From NCBI GenBank assembly GCA_051646105.1, contig JBOFCO010000166.1, positions 1 through 15,655 on the forward strand: 15,655 nucleotides of DNA, in the 5' to 3' direction. Source of the stretch: JBOFCO01 sp051646105. GTDB lineage: Bacteria; Pseudomonadota; Alphaproteobacteria; Rhodobacterales; Rhodobacteraceae. A program made the translations under genes and the position numbers. The notes under the pieces were generated by a model. That model was not told the DNA's origin, did no database searches, and saw nothing but the letters and a program-made list of their open reading frames with translations. Positions 1-7,713 of the stretch are shown piece by piece; position 1 is the first letter of the stretch, and each line of letters starts with the position of its first letter.

Positions 1-768
1 GTGAATGGAAACGAAATTTCAACTGGAACCGGATTCTTTCTGGAACACAACGGCAGCGTATATCTTATATCGAATCTTCACAACTTTACAGGCCGGGACA
101 TCTTCACCGGAAAACATCTGTCCAACACGCTAGCAGAACCTGATGAGATTCACTACTTAGTATTTGAGAATGGGGATCCGAACAGGCCCAAGATGGATCA
201 CGTAAGGATAAGGACCTCTGATGGAGAGCCAATGTGGATATCACACCCTTCTGGGAATGCTATAATCGATATCGCAGCGATTCAGATAGATGTGCCTCCT
301 GCTGACGCCTTACCTATAAATAAGATTCCTCAGGAAAAAATTTACCCCAACGTCACCTCTCAAGTTTTTATTCTTGGCTATCCTGCCGGTGTGCAGAACC
401 ATATCACACCGATATGGAAATCTGGAAATGTAGCCACTGAGATAGACTTGCCATTTAATGGCCTGCCTGTCTTTCTGGTGGACTCATCAACAACATCTGG
501 AATGTCAGGATCGCCAGTAATTTTTCGCTCGCAGCAATTGACCAATTCAGATTTTATCGTTAAATCAAGTCAGCCTTTTCAGAGATTTGTCGGAGTTTAT
601 TCTGGCAGAATACCTCCAATTAACAACGTGGATACTCAGCTTGGTTTTGTTTGGAGCGCAATTACAGTTTACGAAGTTGTCCTTCAACAACAACTAAGTC
701 TAGATTTTTGGGACCCTCTTATTCCAAATCGACAAGGCGAGCCTCCACCAGGAATGAGTTCTTGGTAG
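1..768 (+). CDS. Trypsin-like serine protease, probably 5'-truncated by the window edge
   Basis: A chymotrypsin-fold (S1/S1C-like) peptidase with a readable triad. His27 lies in the segment SNLHNFTGRD, matching the TNWHN-type motif of this group; Asp90 lies in NAIIDIAAIQID; Ser169 lies in SGMSGSPV, the counterpart of the HtrA GNSGGP motif. The segment VFILGYPAG (123-130) is the usual strand before the serine. No signal peptide, membrane segment or PDZ domain is visible, so a cytoplasmic single-domain protease is inferred. The open frame begins at base 1 with GTG, but the visible protein starts only about 10 residues before the first core strand, so the true start is probably upstream. Composition is about 42-45% GC with many A/T third positions, unlike everything downstream, which suggests transfer. 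Substrate and partners are unknown; such proteases occur in genomic islands, but no partner gene is visible here. Family call is firm, role is not. Confidence 0.8.
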   Translation: MNGNEISTGTGFFLEHNGSVYLISNLHNFTGRDIFTGKHLSNTLAEPDEIHYLVFENGDPNRPKMDHVRIRTSDGEPMWISHPSGNAIIDIAAIQIDVPPADALPINKIPQEKIYPNVTSQVFILGYPAGVQNHITPIWKSGNVATEIDLPFNGLPVFLVDSSTTSGMSGSPVIFRSQQLTNSDFIVKSSQPFQRFVGVYSGRIPPINNVDTQLGFVWSAITVYEVVLQQQLSLDFWDPLIPNRQGEPPPGMSSW

Positions 769-769
769 T

Positions 770-854
770 AAGGTTAGTGTGCTATTCATACGAGTTTATG
801 AGAAGTTGCCGAGCATAGCCTTGCGGAAGCAGGGGCCAAGCAAGCTTAGTGTGC
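770..854. repeat. 13-bp imperfect direct repeat after the low-GC protease
   Basis: The sequence AAGNTTAGTGTGC occurs at 770-782 (N=G) and 842-854 (N=C), identical at 12 of 13 positions and separated by 59 bp. It lies in the 211-bp spacer (769-979) where composition changes from AT-rich to GC-rich. It could be a junction or duplication scar at the edge of acquired DNA, or chance. No other feature is seen in this spacer. Confidence 0.35.
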
Positions 855-979
855 GTGCCAACCCACCACCCATCCCGCAGTGCCACAGATACGACTGTTG
901 CCCACTTCCACGCCGCCTTTTCCACATTCACCCGGACGCGCAATGGGTTACAAAGCCCTGACCACAGCCGGATGCGCCG

Positions 980-1894
980 ATGGATACGACCGTCTTTCCG
1001 TTGTTACTACCTCACCGCTCTCCGGCTCGCCGTGGATTTGCTGCGCCGGTCCGGCCCCGTGCCCTGCTGCCGTTCGTTGCCATGCTGGCCCCCGCAACCA
1101 CATTCCTCCCCCTCTCCACCGCCCGTAGCGCGGAAATTGCCGTCGTCGACACCTGGGACAGGGTAACGGTGGTGCTGGTGACGGGCGAAATCGTCCCCGG
1201 CGACGCGGCGAAGTTTGCGGAAGTGACGCGTGATCTGGGGGCGGCGGCCATTGTTCTGGAAAGCCCCGGCGGCAATCTGATGGAAGGCCTGACCATCGGC
1301 ACCGCCATCCGCGACCGGGGCTTCGGCACCGGGGTGGCACCCGATACCGACTGTGCCTCGGCCTGCGCGCTCGCATGGATCGCGGGGATGGAACGGTTCA
1401 TGGACCCGACCGCGCTGATCGGCTTTCATTCCGCCTATACCCAGACAGAGGACCGGATCGAGGAAAGCGGTTTCGCCAATGCCATGGTCGCGGCCTATCT
1501 GGCAAAGCTGGGTTTCGGCCCCGATGTCATCACCTTTGCCACAGAGGCCGCGCCAGAGGACATGAACTGGCTGACGCCGGAAGACGCCCGGCGTATCGGG
1601 ATTTATCTGCGCATCCTGACAGCCGACGGCAAGCAGGTCGTGATCGGCGGGCCACGAGAGCCGGTCCTGCCAAAGGGTTTCGTCTGGATCGTCACAGCCA
1701 GTGCCCCCGTGCCGCAGGACCTGCGGCATCGGTTCCCCGGACAGCAGATCGTGCAGGTGCCCTCTGGAATGTTTGCTGCAGTGCTTGGGCCCTTTTCCCG
1801 CGACAGGGCAAAGGAGATGCTTGCAACCGATCCCGATCTTCCGGCGGATGCCTATCTGACCCCGGGCAAGGGATTTGTTCTTTTGCCTGAATAA
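980..1894 (+). CDS. Exported ClpP-fold serine protease-like protein with C-terminal SPOR-like region
   Basis: A 304-residue protein with an N-terminal basic stretch, a hydrophobic segment (about 29-45) and a likely signal-peptidase site after ARSA (residue 51), so periplasmic location is expected. The middle resembles the periplasmic ClpP/crotonase-fold proteins of the COG3904 type: ESPGG at 94-98 forms the oxyanion-type loop, Ser127 in CASAC is the probable nucleophile, His150 in IGFHSAY the base, and Asp194 in the segment before LTPEDARRIGI fits the ClpP aspartate position. The last ~70 residues (from GFVWIVTA, 233, to the end) look like a SPOR-type fold that could bind denuded peptidoglycan, but this is weaker. 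The start at 980 lacks a good ribosome binding site; an internal ATG at 1082 would shorten the basic N-terminus but weaken the signal peptide. Substrate is unknown. The next gene begins 100 bp downstream on the same strand. Confidence 0.72.
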   Translation: MDTTVFPLLLPHRSPARRGFAAPVRPRALLPFVAMLAPATTFLPLSTARSAEIAVVDTWDRVTVVLVTGEIVPGDAAKFAEVTRDLGAAAIVLESPGGNLMEGLTIGTAIRDRGFGTGVAPDTDCASACALAWIAGMERFMDPTALIGFHSAYTQTEDRIEESGFANAMVAAYLAKLGFGPDVITFATEAAPEDMNWLTPEDARRIGIYLRILTADGKQVVIGGPREPVLPKGFVWIVTASAPVPQDLRHRFPGQQIVQVPSGMFAAVLGPFSRDRAKEMLATDPDLPADAYLTPGKGFVLLPE

Positions 1895-1994
1895 GCCAGC
1901 GCAAGCGATCATTTGTCGTCCGCTGCATTGACTTCACCCCCCGCCCGTCCGATTCAGGACTGGCGGCACCTCGGCCGCCCGGATTGGTGGAACG

Positions 1995-3185
1995 ATGCGT
2001 GTCGGCTTGGCCTGTCTTGTCCTTGGCTATGTGCTCAGCCAGTTCTACCGCGCGTTTCTGGCGGTGCTGGCCCCCGCGCTGAAGACGGAAATCGGCGCGA
2101 ATGCCGATGACCTGTCGCGGGCATTGGGGCTGTGGTTCCTTGCCTTTGCCCTGATGCAGATTCCCGTAGGAGAGGGGCTTGACCGTTTCGGCCCGCGCCG
2201 TGTTGTGGCGGTGATGCTTGGCCTGTTCGGGGCGGGCGGGGCGCTGGCCTTTGCCCGCGCGACATCGCCTTCGGGCATCGATCTGGCCATGGTACTGATC
2301 GGGATCGGCTGCGCACCGGTGCTGATGGGGGCTTATTACATCTTTGCCCGTACCTATTCCCCGGCGGTGTTCGGCACCCTGGCCGGGGCCACTGTGGGGA
2401 TCGGCAGCCTTGGCAACATCGCCGGCTCCGCCCCGCTGGCCTGGGCTTTGGGGCGTTTCGGCTGGCGGGACACGCTGACCTTCTTTGCGGGCCTGACGCT
2501 GCTGGTCGCGCTGGCGATCTTCTTTCTTGTCCGCGATCCGCCGCGCGTCGAACATGGTGGGGGGCGGCGCGGATCGGTGCTGGATATCCTGAAAACGCGG
2601 GCGCTGTGGCTGATCCTGCCGCTGGTCGCGGTGCAATATGCCCCGTCGGCGGGGTTGCGCGGCGTCTGGGCCGGGCCCTATCTGCGCGATACTTATGGTC
2701 TTGATGCCAGCGGTATCGGTCGGGTGACGCTGGTCATGGGTGTGGCGATGGTGATCGGCAATTTCGCCTATGGCCCGATGGAACGCCTGTTCGGCAGCCG
2801 CAAATGGCCCATCTTTGTGGGGAATGTCGCCGGTCTGGCCTGCCTTGTGGCGCTTTGGATCGCACCCGCTGGCGGGGTCGGGGCGGCCACGCTGCTGTTC
2901 GCCGGGGCAGGGCTGTTCGGGGCATCCTTTCCGATGATCACCGCCCATACCCGCAGCTTCTTTCCGCCGCATCTGGTCGGGCGCGGGGTGACGCTGATCA
3001 ACATGTTTTCGATTTCCGGGGTGGGGCTCATGCAGCTTGGCACCGCCCGCCTGTTCCGATCTGCACAGGCGGCCGCCCCCGATGTTGACCCGGCGGCGCA
3101 TTATCCCACTGTCTTTGCCGCCTTTGCGCTGGCGCTGACGGCGGGTATGGTGATCTATCTGTTTTCATCCGACCGGACAGACTGA
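1995..3185 (+). CDS. Major facilitator superfamily transporter
   Basis: A 396-residue integral membrane protein with roughly twelve hydrophobic segments, the normal size for an MFS carrier. The family signature between helices 2 and 3 is present at 59-69 (GEGLDRFGPRR), a variant of GxLaDrxGrr, and the central loop around 180-205 is basic and Gly/Arg rich, as expected between the two six-helix halves. Substrate cannot be read from the sequence; no binding-site signature for nitrate, sugars or drugs was recognised. The ATG at 1995 is the first in-frame start after a stop at 1929 and has a weak GTGGA element just upstream. The glycosyltransferase gene begins 9 bp after the stop, so co-transcription with 3195-4849 is likely, though a functional link to glycan synthesis is only possible, not shown. 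Confidence 0.9.
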   Translation: MRVGLACLVLGYVLSQFYRAFLAVLAPALKTEIGANADDLSRALGLWFLAFALMQIPVGEGLDRFGPRRVVAVMLGLFGAGGALAFARATSPSGIDLAMVLIGIGCAPVLMGAYYIFARTYSPAVFGTLAGATVGIGSLGNIAGSAPLAWALGRFGWRDTLTFFAGLTLLVALAIFFLVRDPPRVEHGGGRRGSVLDILKTRALWLILPLVAVQYAPSAGLRGVWAGPYLRDTYGLDASGIGRVTLVMGVAMVIGNFAYGPMERLFGSRKWPIFVGNVAGLACLVALWIAPAGGVGAATLLFAGAGLFGASFPMITAHTRSFFPPHLVGRGVTLINMFSISGVGLMQLGTARLFRSAQAAAPDVDPAAHYPTVFAAFALALTAGMVIYLFSSDRTD

Positions 3186-3194
3186 GCCGCCGCC

Positions 3195-4235
3195 ATGACC
3201 GACCTGAAACGGATCGAGGTGATCGCCCCGAACCTGAAGCGCCGCCTGTCGGGCGTAACGGCCACGATTGCCCGGCTGGTGCCGGTGCAGGCGCGGATGA
3301 TCGGCATTGCCGCGACGGGGCCGGGCCTGCCTGCCGACGTGCCGCATGTGCCGCTGTCGCGCTGCTTTCTGATGCCGCGCGACCGCCTGCGGGTCTGGCA
3401 TGCGCGGCGGAATACGGAAATGCTTCTGGGGCTCGCGCTGCGTTCGCTGTTCCGGCGGCGGCTGAAGCTGCTGTTCACTTCGGCCAGCCAGCGGCAGCAT
3501 ACCGGCTATACCCGCTGGCTGATCGGGAAGATGGATGCGCTTGTCGCCACCTCGTCACGCACGGCGGCCTATCTGCATCACCCGTCGACCGTGATCCTGC
3601 ATGGCATCGATACCGCGCAGTTTTCGCCGCCGCAGGACCGGGCGGCGTTGCGGGCGCGGCTGGGTCTGCCTGCGGATACGGTAATCTTCGGATGTTTCGG
3701 TCGTATCCGTTCCCAGAAAGGCACCGATGCCTTTGTAGATGCCGCGCTGATGCTGCTTTCCCAACGTCCCAGCGCGGTGGCAGTGGTGATGGGCAGGGCG
3801 CTGGCAGAGCATCAGGGCTTTCTGGACGGTTTGCAGGAAAAGGTCCGCGCTGCGGGCCTGGCAGACCGGATCCGCTTTCTGCCAGAGGTCACCGTTGACG
3901 CCATGCCCGACTGGTATCGCGCGCTTGATCTTTATGTCGCCCCGCAGCGATGGGAAGGCTTCGGCCTGACCCCGATCGAGGCGATGGCCTGCGCGGTGCC
4001 GGTGGTGGCGACGCGGGTCGGCGCGTTCGAGGATATCGTCGTGCCGGGGCAGACCGGCGCGCTGGTCCCACCCGGCGACGTGCCCGCGCTGACTGCTGCC
4101 ATTGCGCCCTATCTGGATGACCCGGCGCTGCGCGAAAGCCATGGCCGGGCATCGCTGGCCCGCGTGCAGTCCGATTTCCGGATCGAACGCGAGGCCGAGG
4201 CGCTGGTGCAGCTTTACCGGCGGATGCTGGCATGA
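3195..4235 (+). CDS. GT4-family glycosyltransferase (LPS-core type)
   Basis: A 346-residue GT-B fold glycosyltransferase of family GT4 (group 1). The C-terminal nucleotide-sugar half carries the signature GRIRSQKGTD (169-178, with Arg170 and Lys175 as phosphate-binding candidates) and the EX7E motif Glu254 to Glu262 in EGFGLTPIE, followed by VPVVATRVGAFEDIV. It transfers a sugar from a nucleotide donor to an acceptor on the cytoplasmic face of the inner membrane. Overall layout resembles alphaproteobacterial LPS-core mannosyltransferases of the LpcC type, but the sugar cannot be fixed from sequence alone. No signal peptide or membrane segment is seen, which fits a peripheral enzyme. Its last 4 bases overlap the start of the GT29 gene (ATGA), indicating translational coupling and a common glycan product. 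Confidence 0.88.
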   Translation: MTDLKRIEVIAPNLKRRLSGVTATIARLVPVQARMIGIAATGPGLPADVPHVPLSRCFLMPRDRLRVWHARRNTEMLLGLALRSLFRRRLKLLFTSASQRQHTGYTRWLIGKMDALVATSSRTAAYLHHPSTVILHGIDTAQFSPPQDRAALRARLGLPADTVIFGCFGRIRSQKGTDAFVDAALMLLSQRPSAVAVVMGRALAEHQGFLDGLQEKVRAAGLADRIRFLPEVTVDAMPDWYRALDLYVAPQRWEGFGLTPIEAMACAVPVVATRVGAFEDIVVPGQTGALVPPGDVPALTAAIAPYLDDPALRESHGRASLARVQSDFRIEREAEALVQLYRRMLA

Positions 4236-4849
4236 ACCGGCTGTCGTTCCTTGTCGCCCGCACCCTTCGGCAAGACGCGCCTCTGGCCGCGCTGTCTGTT
4301 CCGCAACGGGCGCTGTTCGAAGCGCTGGCAGGAAAGCGCGTGTCGCTGGTCGGCAATGCGCGCGGGCTGGCAGAACAGCTTCACGGCAATGCCATCGATG
4401 ACGCCGATCTGGTGATCCGGATCAACCGCGCGCCGATGCCTGCGCCTGCTTCCCACGGGCAGCGTACGGACTGGCTGGCGTTGGCAACATCGCTGTCAGA
4501 AGAAGATGCCCGCCGCATTGCACCGGACCGCTATCTGTGGATGTCGCCGAAGCGCAAGCGGCTGACCTGGCAGGTCGCAAAAAGCCCCGGATTCTACCTG
4601 CATCCGCTGGCGGAGTATCAGGATCTGAAAACTGCCATCGCGGCGCCACCGACCACGGGTCTGATGCTGATCGAGATGCTGGCGCGGTCGCCGCTTGTGA
4701 CGCTGCGGCTGTTTGGTTTTGATTTCTTTGCCACCCAGTCGCTGTCGGGTCGCCGCACTGCCGCGCAGGTGCCCCATGACTTTGCGGCAGAGGCGCAGCG
4801 TGTCGCCGCGATCCTTGCCCGTGACAAACGTATCACGCGCGCGATGTGA
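4232..4849 (+). CDS. Glycosyltransferase family 29 (sialyltransferase-like) protein, compact form
   Basis: A 205-residue protein in which the sialyltransferase motifs of family GT29 can be picked out. Motif L-like: VSLVGNARGL (37-46) followed by IDDADLVIRINRAP (55-68). Motif S-like: PPTTGLMLIEML (139-150) followed by LRLFGFDF (158-165). Motif VS-like: His182 and Glu187 in an HX4E arrangement (PHDFAAEAQRV). GT29 enzymes use CMP-activated sugars such as CMP-sialic acid; bacterial members may use related acids such as Kdo, so the donor is open. At 205 residues it is much shorter than animal sialyltransferases (about 300 or more), and it has no signal anchor, so it should work in the cytoplasm, unlike the Golgi enzymes. 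It starts inside the GT4 gene by a 4-bp ATGA overlap, so both probably modify the same lipopolysaccharide or capsule acceptor. Confidence 0.78.
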   Translation: MNRLSFLVARTLRQDAPLAALSVPQRALFEALAGKRVSLVGNARGLAEQLHGNAIDDADLVIRINRAPMPAPASHGQRTDWLALATSLSEEDARRIAPDRYLWMSPKRKRLTWQVAKSPGFYLHPLAEYQDLKTAIAAPPTTGLMLIEMLARSPLVTLRLFGFDFFATQSLSGRRTAAQVPHDFAAEAQRVAAILARDKRITRAM

Positions 4850-4909
4850 ACCCTTCCCCAGGGCGCAAAGCTGCGATATGGGGCGACGTCTTGATGAAGG
4901 AGACCCCCA

Positions 4910-5932
4910 ATGGGCTACAAGGTCGTTGTTGCCGGCGCCACGGGGAACGTGGGCCGTGAAATGCTGAATATCCTCGCCGAACGGGAGTTCCCGGTTGACG
5001 AGATCGCCGCGCTTGCCAGCCGCAAATCGCTGGGAACCGAGGTCAGCTTTGGTGACAAGACCCTGAAGACCCTTGATCTGGATACCTTCGATTTCACTGG
5101 CTGGGACATCGCCCTGTTTGCGGTCGGGTCCGATGCAACCAAGGTTTACGCGCCGAAGGCCGCCGCCGCGGGTTGCGTCGTGATCGATAACTCGTCGCTT
5201 TACCGCTATGATCCGGCGGTGCCGCTGGTTGTGCCGGAAGTGAACCCGGAAGCGGTGGAGCAATACAAGAACAAGAACATCATCGCCAACCCGAACTGCT
5301 CGACCGCGCAGATGGTGGTGGCGCTGAAGCCGCTGCATGACCGCGCCAGGATCAAACGTGTCGTCGTCAGCACCTATCAGTCGGTGTCGGGCGCGGGCAA
5401 GGCGGGCCTGGATGAGCTGTGGGACCAGACCAAATCCATCTACAACCCAACGTCGGAAGTGCCGCCGAAGAAGTTTTCCAAGCAGATCGCCTTTAACGTG
5501 ATCCCGCATATCGATGTCTTCCTTGATGACGGCTCCACCAAGGAAGAATGGAAGATGGTCGCGGAAACGAAAAAGATCCTCGACAAGTCGATCAAGGTGA
5601 CAGCGACCTGCGTGCGGGTGCCGGTGTTCGTCGGCCATTCGGAATCGATCAACATCGAGTTCGAGGATTTCCTGGATGAGGCAGAGGCCCGCGATATCCT
5701 GCGCGAGGCGCCGGGGATCATGGTTGTCGACAAGCGCGAACCGGGTGGCTACATCACGCCGGTCGAATGCGTCGGCGATTACGCCACCTTCATCAGCCGT
5801 ATCCGTCAGGACAGCACCATCGACAACGGCATCAACCTGTGGTGCGTGTCGGACAACCTGCGCAAAGGGGCCGCCCTGAACGCCGTGCAGATCGCCGAGA
5901 CGCTAGGGAACAGGTGTCTGAAGAAGGGGTAA
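4910..5932 (+). CDS. asd: Aspartate-semialdehyde dehydrogenase
   Basis: Catalyses NADPH-dependent reduction of L-aspartyl-4-phosphate to L-aspartate-4-semialdehyde, the branch point to lysine/diaminopimelate, threonine and methionine; cytosolic homodimer or tetramer. The 340-residue length is typical. The N-terminal Rossmann motif is GATGNVGREM (9-18); the catalytic cysteine is Cys130 in NPNCSTAQM; YQSVSGAG (156-163) follows; Arg236 and His243 in RVPVFVGHSES match the conserved substrate-binding Arg and catalytic His, with the usual spacing of seven. An AAGGAG ribosome binding site at 4897-4902 sits 7 nt before the ATG, which fixes the start. The gene stands alone: 60 bp after the GT29 stop and followed by an intrinsic terminator, so it is probably transcribed with or just after the upstream genes and stops before the MuiA-like gene. 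Confidence 0.97.
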   Translation: MGYKVVVAGATGNVGREMLNILAEREFPVDEIAALASRKSLGTEVSFGDKTLKTLDLDTFDFTGWDIALFAVGSDATKVYAPKAAAAGCVVIDNSSLYRYDPAVPLVVPEVNPEAVEQYKNKNIIANPNCSTAQMVVALKPLHDRARIKRVVVSTYQSVSGAGKAGLDELWDQTKSIYNPTSEVPPKKFSKQIAFNVIPHIDVFLDDGSTKEEWKMVAETKKILDKSIKVTATCVRVPVFVGHSESINIEFEDFLDEAEARDILREAPGIMVVDKREPGGYITPVECVGDYATFISRIRQDSTIDNGINLWCVSDNLRKGAALNAVQIAETLGNRCLKKG

Positions 5933-5960
5933 TGCCCCTTCGACGAACGGACCGCGAAGG

Positions 5961-5990
5961 TGCCACCCGTTTCGGGTGGCATTTTTCTTT
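5961..5990 (+). terminator. Rho-independent terminator after asd
   Basis: A perfect 8-bp stem TGCCACCC/GGGTGGCA (5961-5968 with 5974-5981), 5-nt loop GTTTC, followed by a T-rich tract ATTTTTCTTT. It begins 28 nt after the asd stop codon and is the clearest terminator in the window. The rest of 5933-6084 shows no other structure. Confidence 0.9.
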
Positions 5991-6084
5991 GCATGATCCC
6001 AAGGAATGCCCGGCGACCTGCGTCCTATACTTGTAAGGCCCACAAAGGACGGGCTGAATAAACCGGAACAGAACGGAGTATCTC

Positions 6085-7713
6085 ATGCGCGCCCTTGTTG
6101 CCTTTGCCCTGCTCTTGCCCAGCCCGGCGCTGGCTGATGTCATCACTGCGCCGGGCAAGATTGCCCGGGTCACGCTCTACCCCTGGGGCGCGTCGGTGGT
6201 GCGGCAGGTGGAGGTGACGCTGCCCGAAGGCGCGCATGAGGTGATCGTGTCCGGCCTGCCGCTTTATACGACTGCGGAAGCTTTGCGGGTCGAGGCGCCC
6301 GAAGGCACCACCATCGGCGCGGTCAGCCTGCAAACCGGCCGCCTGCCGCCGGTGGAGGATGAGCCGAGCGCGGCGGTGAAGGCCGCCGAGGATGAGGTCG
6401 AGCGGCTGGAGGGTGTGCTGCGCGACAAGGATGCCGCCATCGCCGCAATCAGGCTGAAAGCCACCGCCGCGCAGGAACAGATCGCCTTTTTGCGCGCTGC
6501 GGGCATGGCGGGGGGCGATACGCGGCTTTCCCCGGACGAATTGCGCGCCATGGCGCAGATGGTCAGCGCCGAAACGCTGGCTGCGCTGCAAGCCGCCCAC
6601 CAGGCCGAGGAAGAGGCCCGCACCGCAGAGCGCGCCCGCGAGGATGATGTGGAGGCATTGGACAAGGCCCGCACCGCCCTTGCCGCGTTGACCACGCCCG
6701 ACACCGATCATGCCGCGCTCAGCCTCGCCGTGCACGGCAACGGCCAGCCGACCGTGATCGAGGTGACGACCTTTACCGATGCGGCAAGCTGGCAGCCGGT
6801 CTATGACCTGCGGCTGACGACAGGTGATGCGCCGAAGCTGGTTGTCGAGCGCGGCGTAGAGATCACGCAAGCCAGCGGCGAAGACTGGCGTGGCGTGGAA
6901 CTGACCATGTCGACCGCCCGCCCGTCCGGCCAGACCGATCCGGGGGAACTGTGGCCGGAACTGCGCCAGATCGGGGAACCGCAGCCAGCATCACCCGAAC
7001 CTTTGGCCCGGACCGAAAACGAAGCGGCCGGGTATAGCGCCGACATGTTCGTGGCGGCACCCGCAGCCGTTGTGGCAGAGGCCGCGGTCGAATATCAGGG
7101 GGCCACTGTCACCTATCGTTATGACGGCGCAGTGGATGTGCTGGACGGGGTTCAGGCGCTGCGGCTGAAACTGGGCGATGTGGCGCTTGATCCGAAAGTG
7201 CTGGCAGTCGCGATCCCGCGCCATCACAGCCAGGCCTTCCTGATGGCAGATATCGATGCTTCGGGCGATGAAATCCTGCTGCCGGGGCAGGCGATGCTGT
7301 ACCGCGACGGCGCGCTGGTGGGCATGACGCAGCTTCCGATGGTTGCGGCGGGGGCCGAGATGAAGATCGGCTTTGGCGAAATCGACGGGCTGGCGCTGAC
7401 CCGCGAAATGCCCGAACGCAGCGAAGGCGACAGCGGCCTGATTTCCAAATCCACGACGCTGACGGAATCGGCGCTGCTGAAGGTCGAAAACCTGACCGGG
7501 CAGGCCTGGGATGTGCGTGTGATCGATCAGGTTCCCTATTCGGAACAGGAGGATCTGGTCATCGCCCATCAGGCGACCCCGCCCGAAACCACCGCCGACC
7601 GCGATGGCAAGCGCGGCATCCTGGAATGGGACTTCAACGCAGAACCGGGCAGCAAGACAGAAATCCGCCTGGATTATGAAATGAGTTGGCCTGCCGGAAT
7701 GGTGCTTCGGTAA
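6085..7713 (+). CDS. MuiA-family (DUF4139) exported protein
   Basis: A 542-residue protein with a short signal peptide (residues 1-17, cleavage after ALA), so exported to the periplasm. An N-terminal DUF4140-like beta domain (about 20-90, beginning IARVTLYPWGASVVRQVEV) is followed by a charged helical, probably coiled-coil, segment (about 92-205, rich in Glu, Ala and Arg) and a long DUF4139 domain (about 215-540) opening with ASWQPVYDLRL and ending LDYEMSWPAG. This is the layout of the 'mucoidy inhibitor A' family. The name comes from an early report of effects on mucoidy; the biochemical role is not established. The start is supported by GGAG at 6075-6078, 6 nt before the ATG. It lies downstream of the asd terminator, so it has its own promoter, and a GC-rich hairpin follows its stop. 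Confidence 0.88.
   Translation: MRALVAFALLLPSPALADVITAPGKIARVTLYPWGASVVRQVEVTLPEGAHEVIVSGLPLYTTAEALRVEAPEGTTIGAVSLQTGRLPPVEDEPSAAVKAAEDEVERLEGVLRDKDAAIAAIRLKATAAQEQIAFLRAAGMAGGDTRLSPDELRAMAQMVSAETLAALQAAHQAEEEARTAERAREDDVEALDKARTALAALTTPDTDHAALSLAVHGNGQPTVIEVTTFTDAASWQPVYDLRLTTGDAPKLVVERGVEITQASGEDWRGVELTMSTARPSGQTDPGELWPELRQIGEPQPASPEPLARTENEAAGYSADMFVAAPAAVVAEAAVEYQGATVTYRYDGAVDVLDGVQALRLKLGDVALDPKVLAVAIPRHHSQAFLMADIDASGDEILLPGQAMLYRDGALVGMTQLPMVAAGAEMKIGFGEIDGLALTREMPERSEGDSGLISKSTTLTESALLKVENLTGQAWDVRVIDQVPYSEQEDLVIAHQATPPETTADRDGKRGILEWDFNAEPGSKTEIRLDYEMSWPAGMVLR

Noticed and set aside
1913..2110. TTG-initiated 65-residue frame before the MFS gene
   Set aside because: It runs into the MFS gene in another frame, has no ribosome binding site and no protein-like hydrophobic pattern.
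1692..3101. 469-residue open frame on the minus strand opposite the MFS gene
   Set aside because: Composition is dominated by Arg, Gln, His, Pro and Gly, typical of antisense frames in GC-rich DNA, and it overlaps two convincing plus-strand genes.
4854..4890. CCCCA...TGGGG hairpin-like arms before asd, considered as a terminator of the glycosyltransferase genes
   Set aside because: The stem is interrupted by mismatched bases and no T-run follows.
4496..5638. 380-residue minus-strand open frame opposite GT29 and asd
   Set aside because: It is antisense to asd, whose motifs and ribosome binding site are unambiguous; the translation has no recognisable domain.
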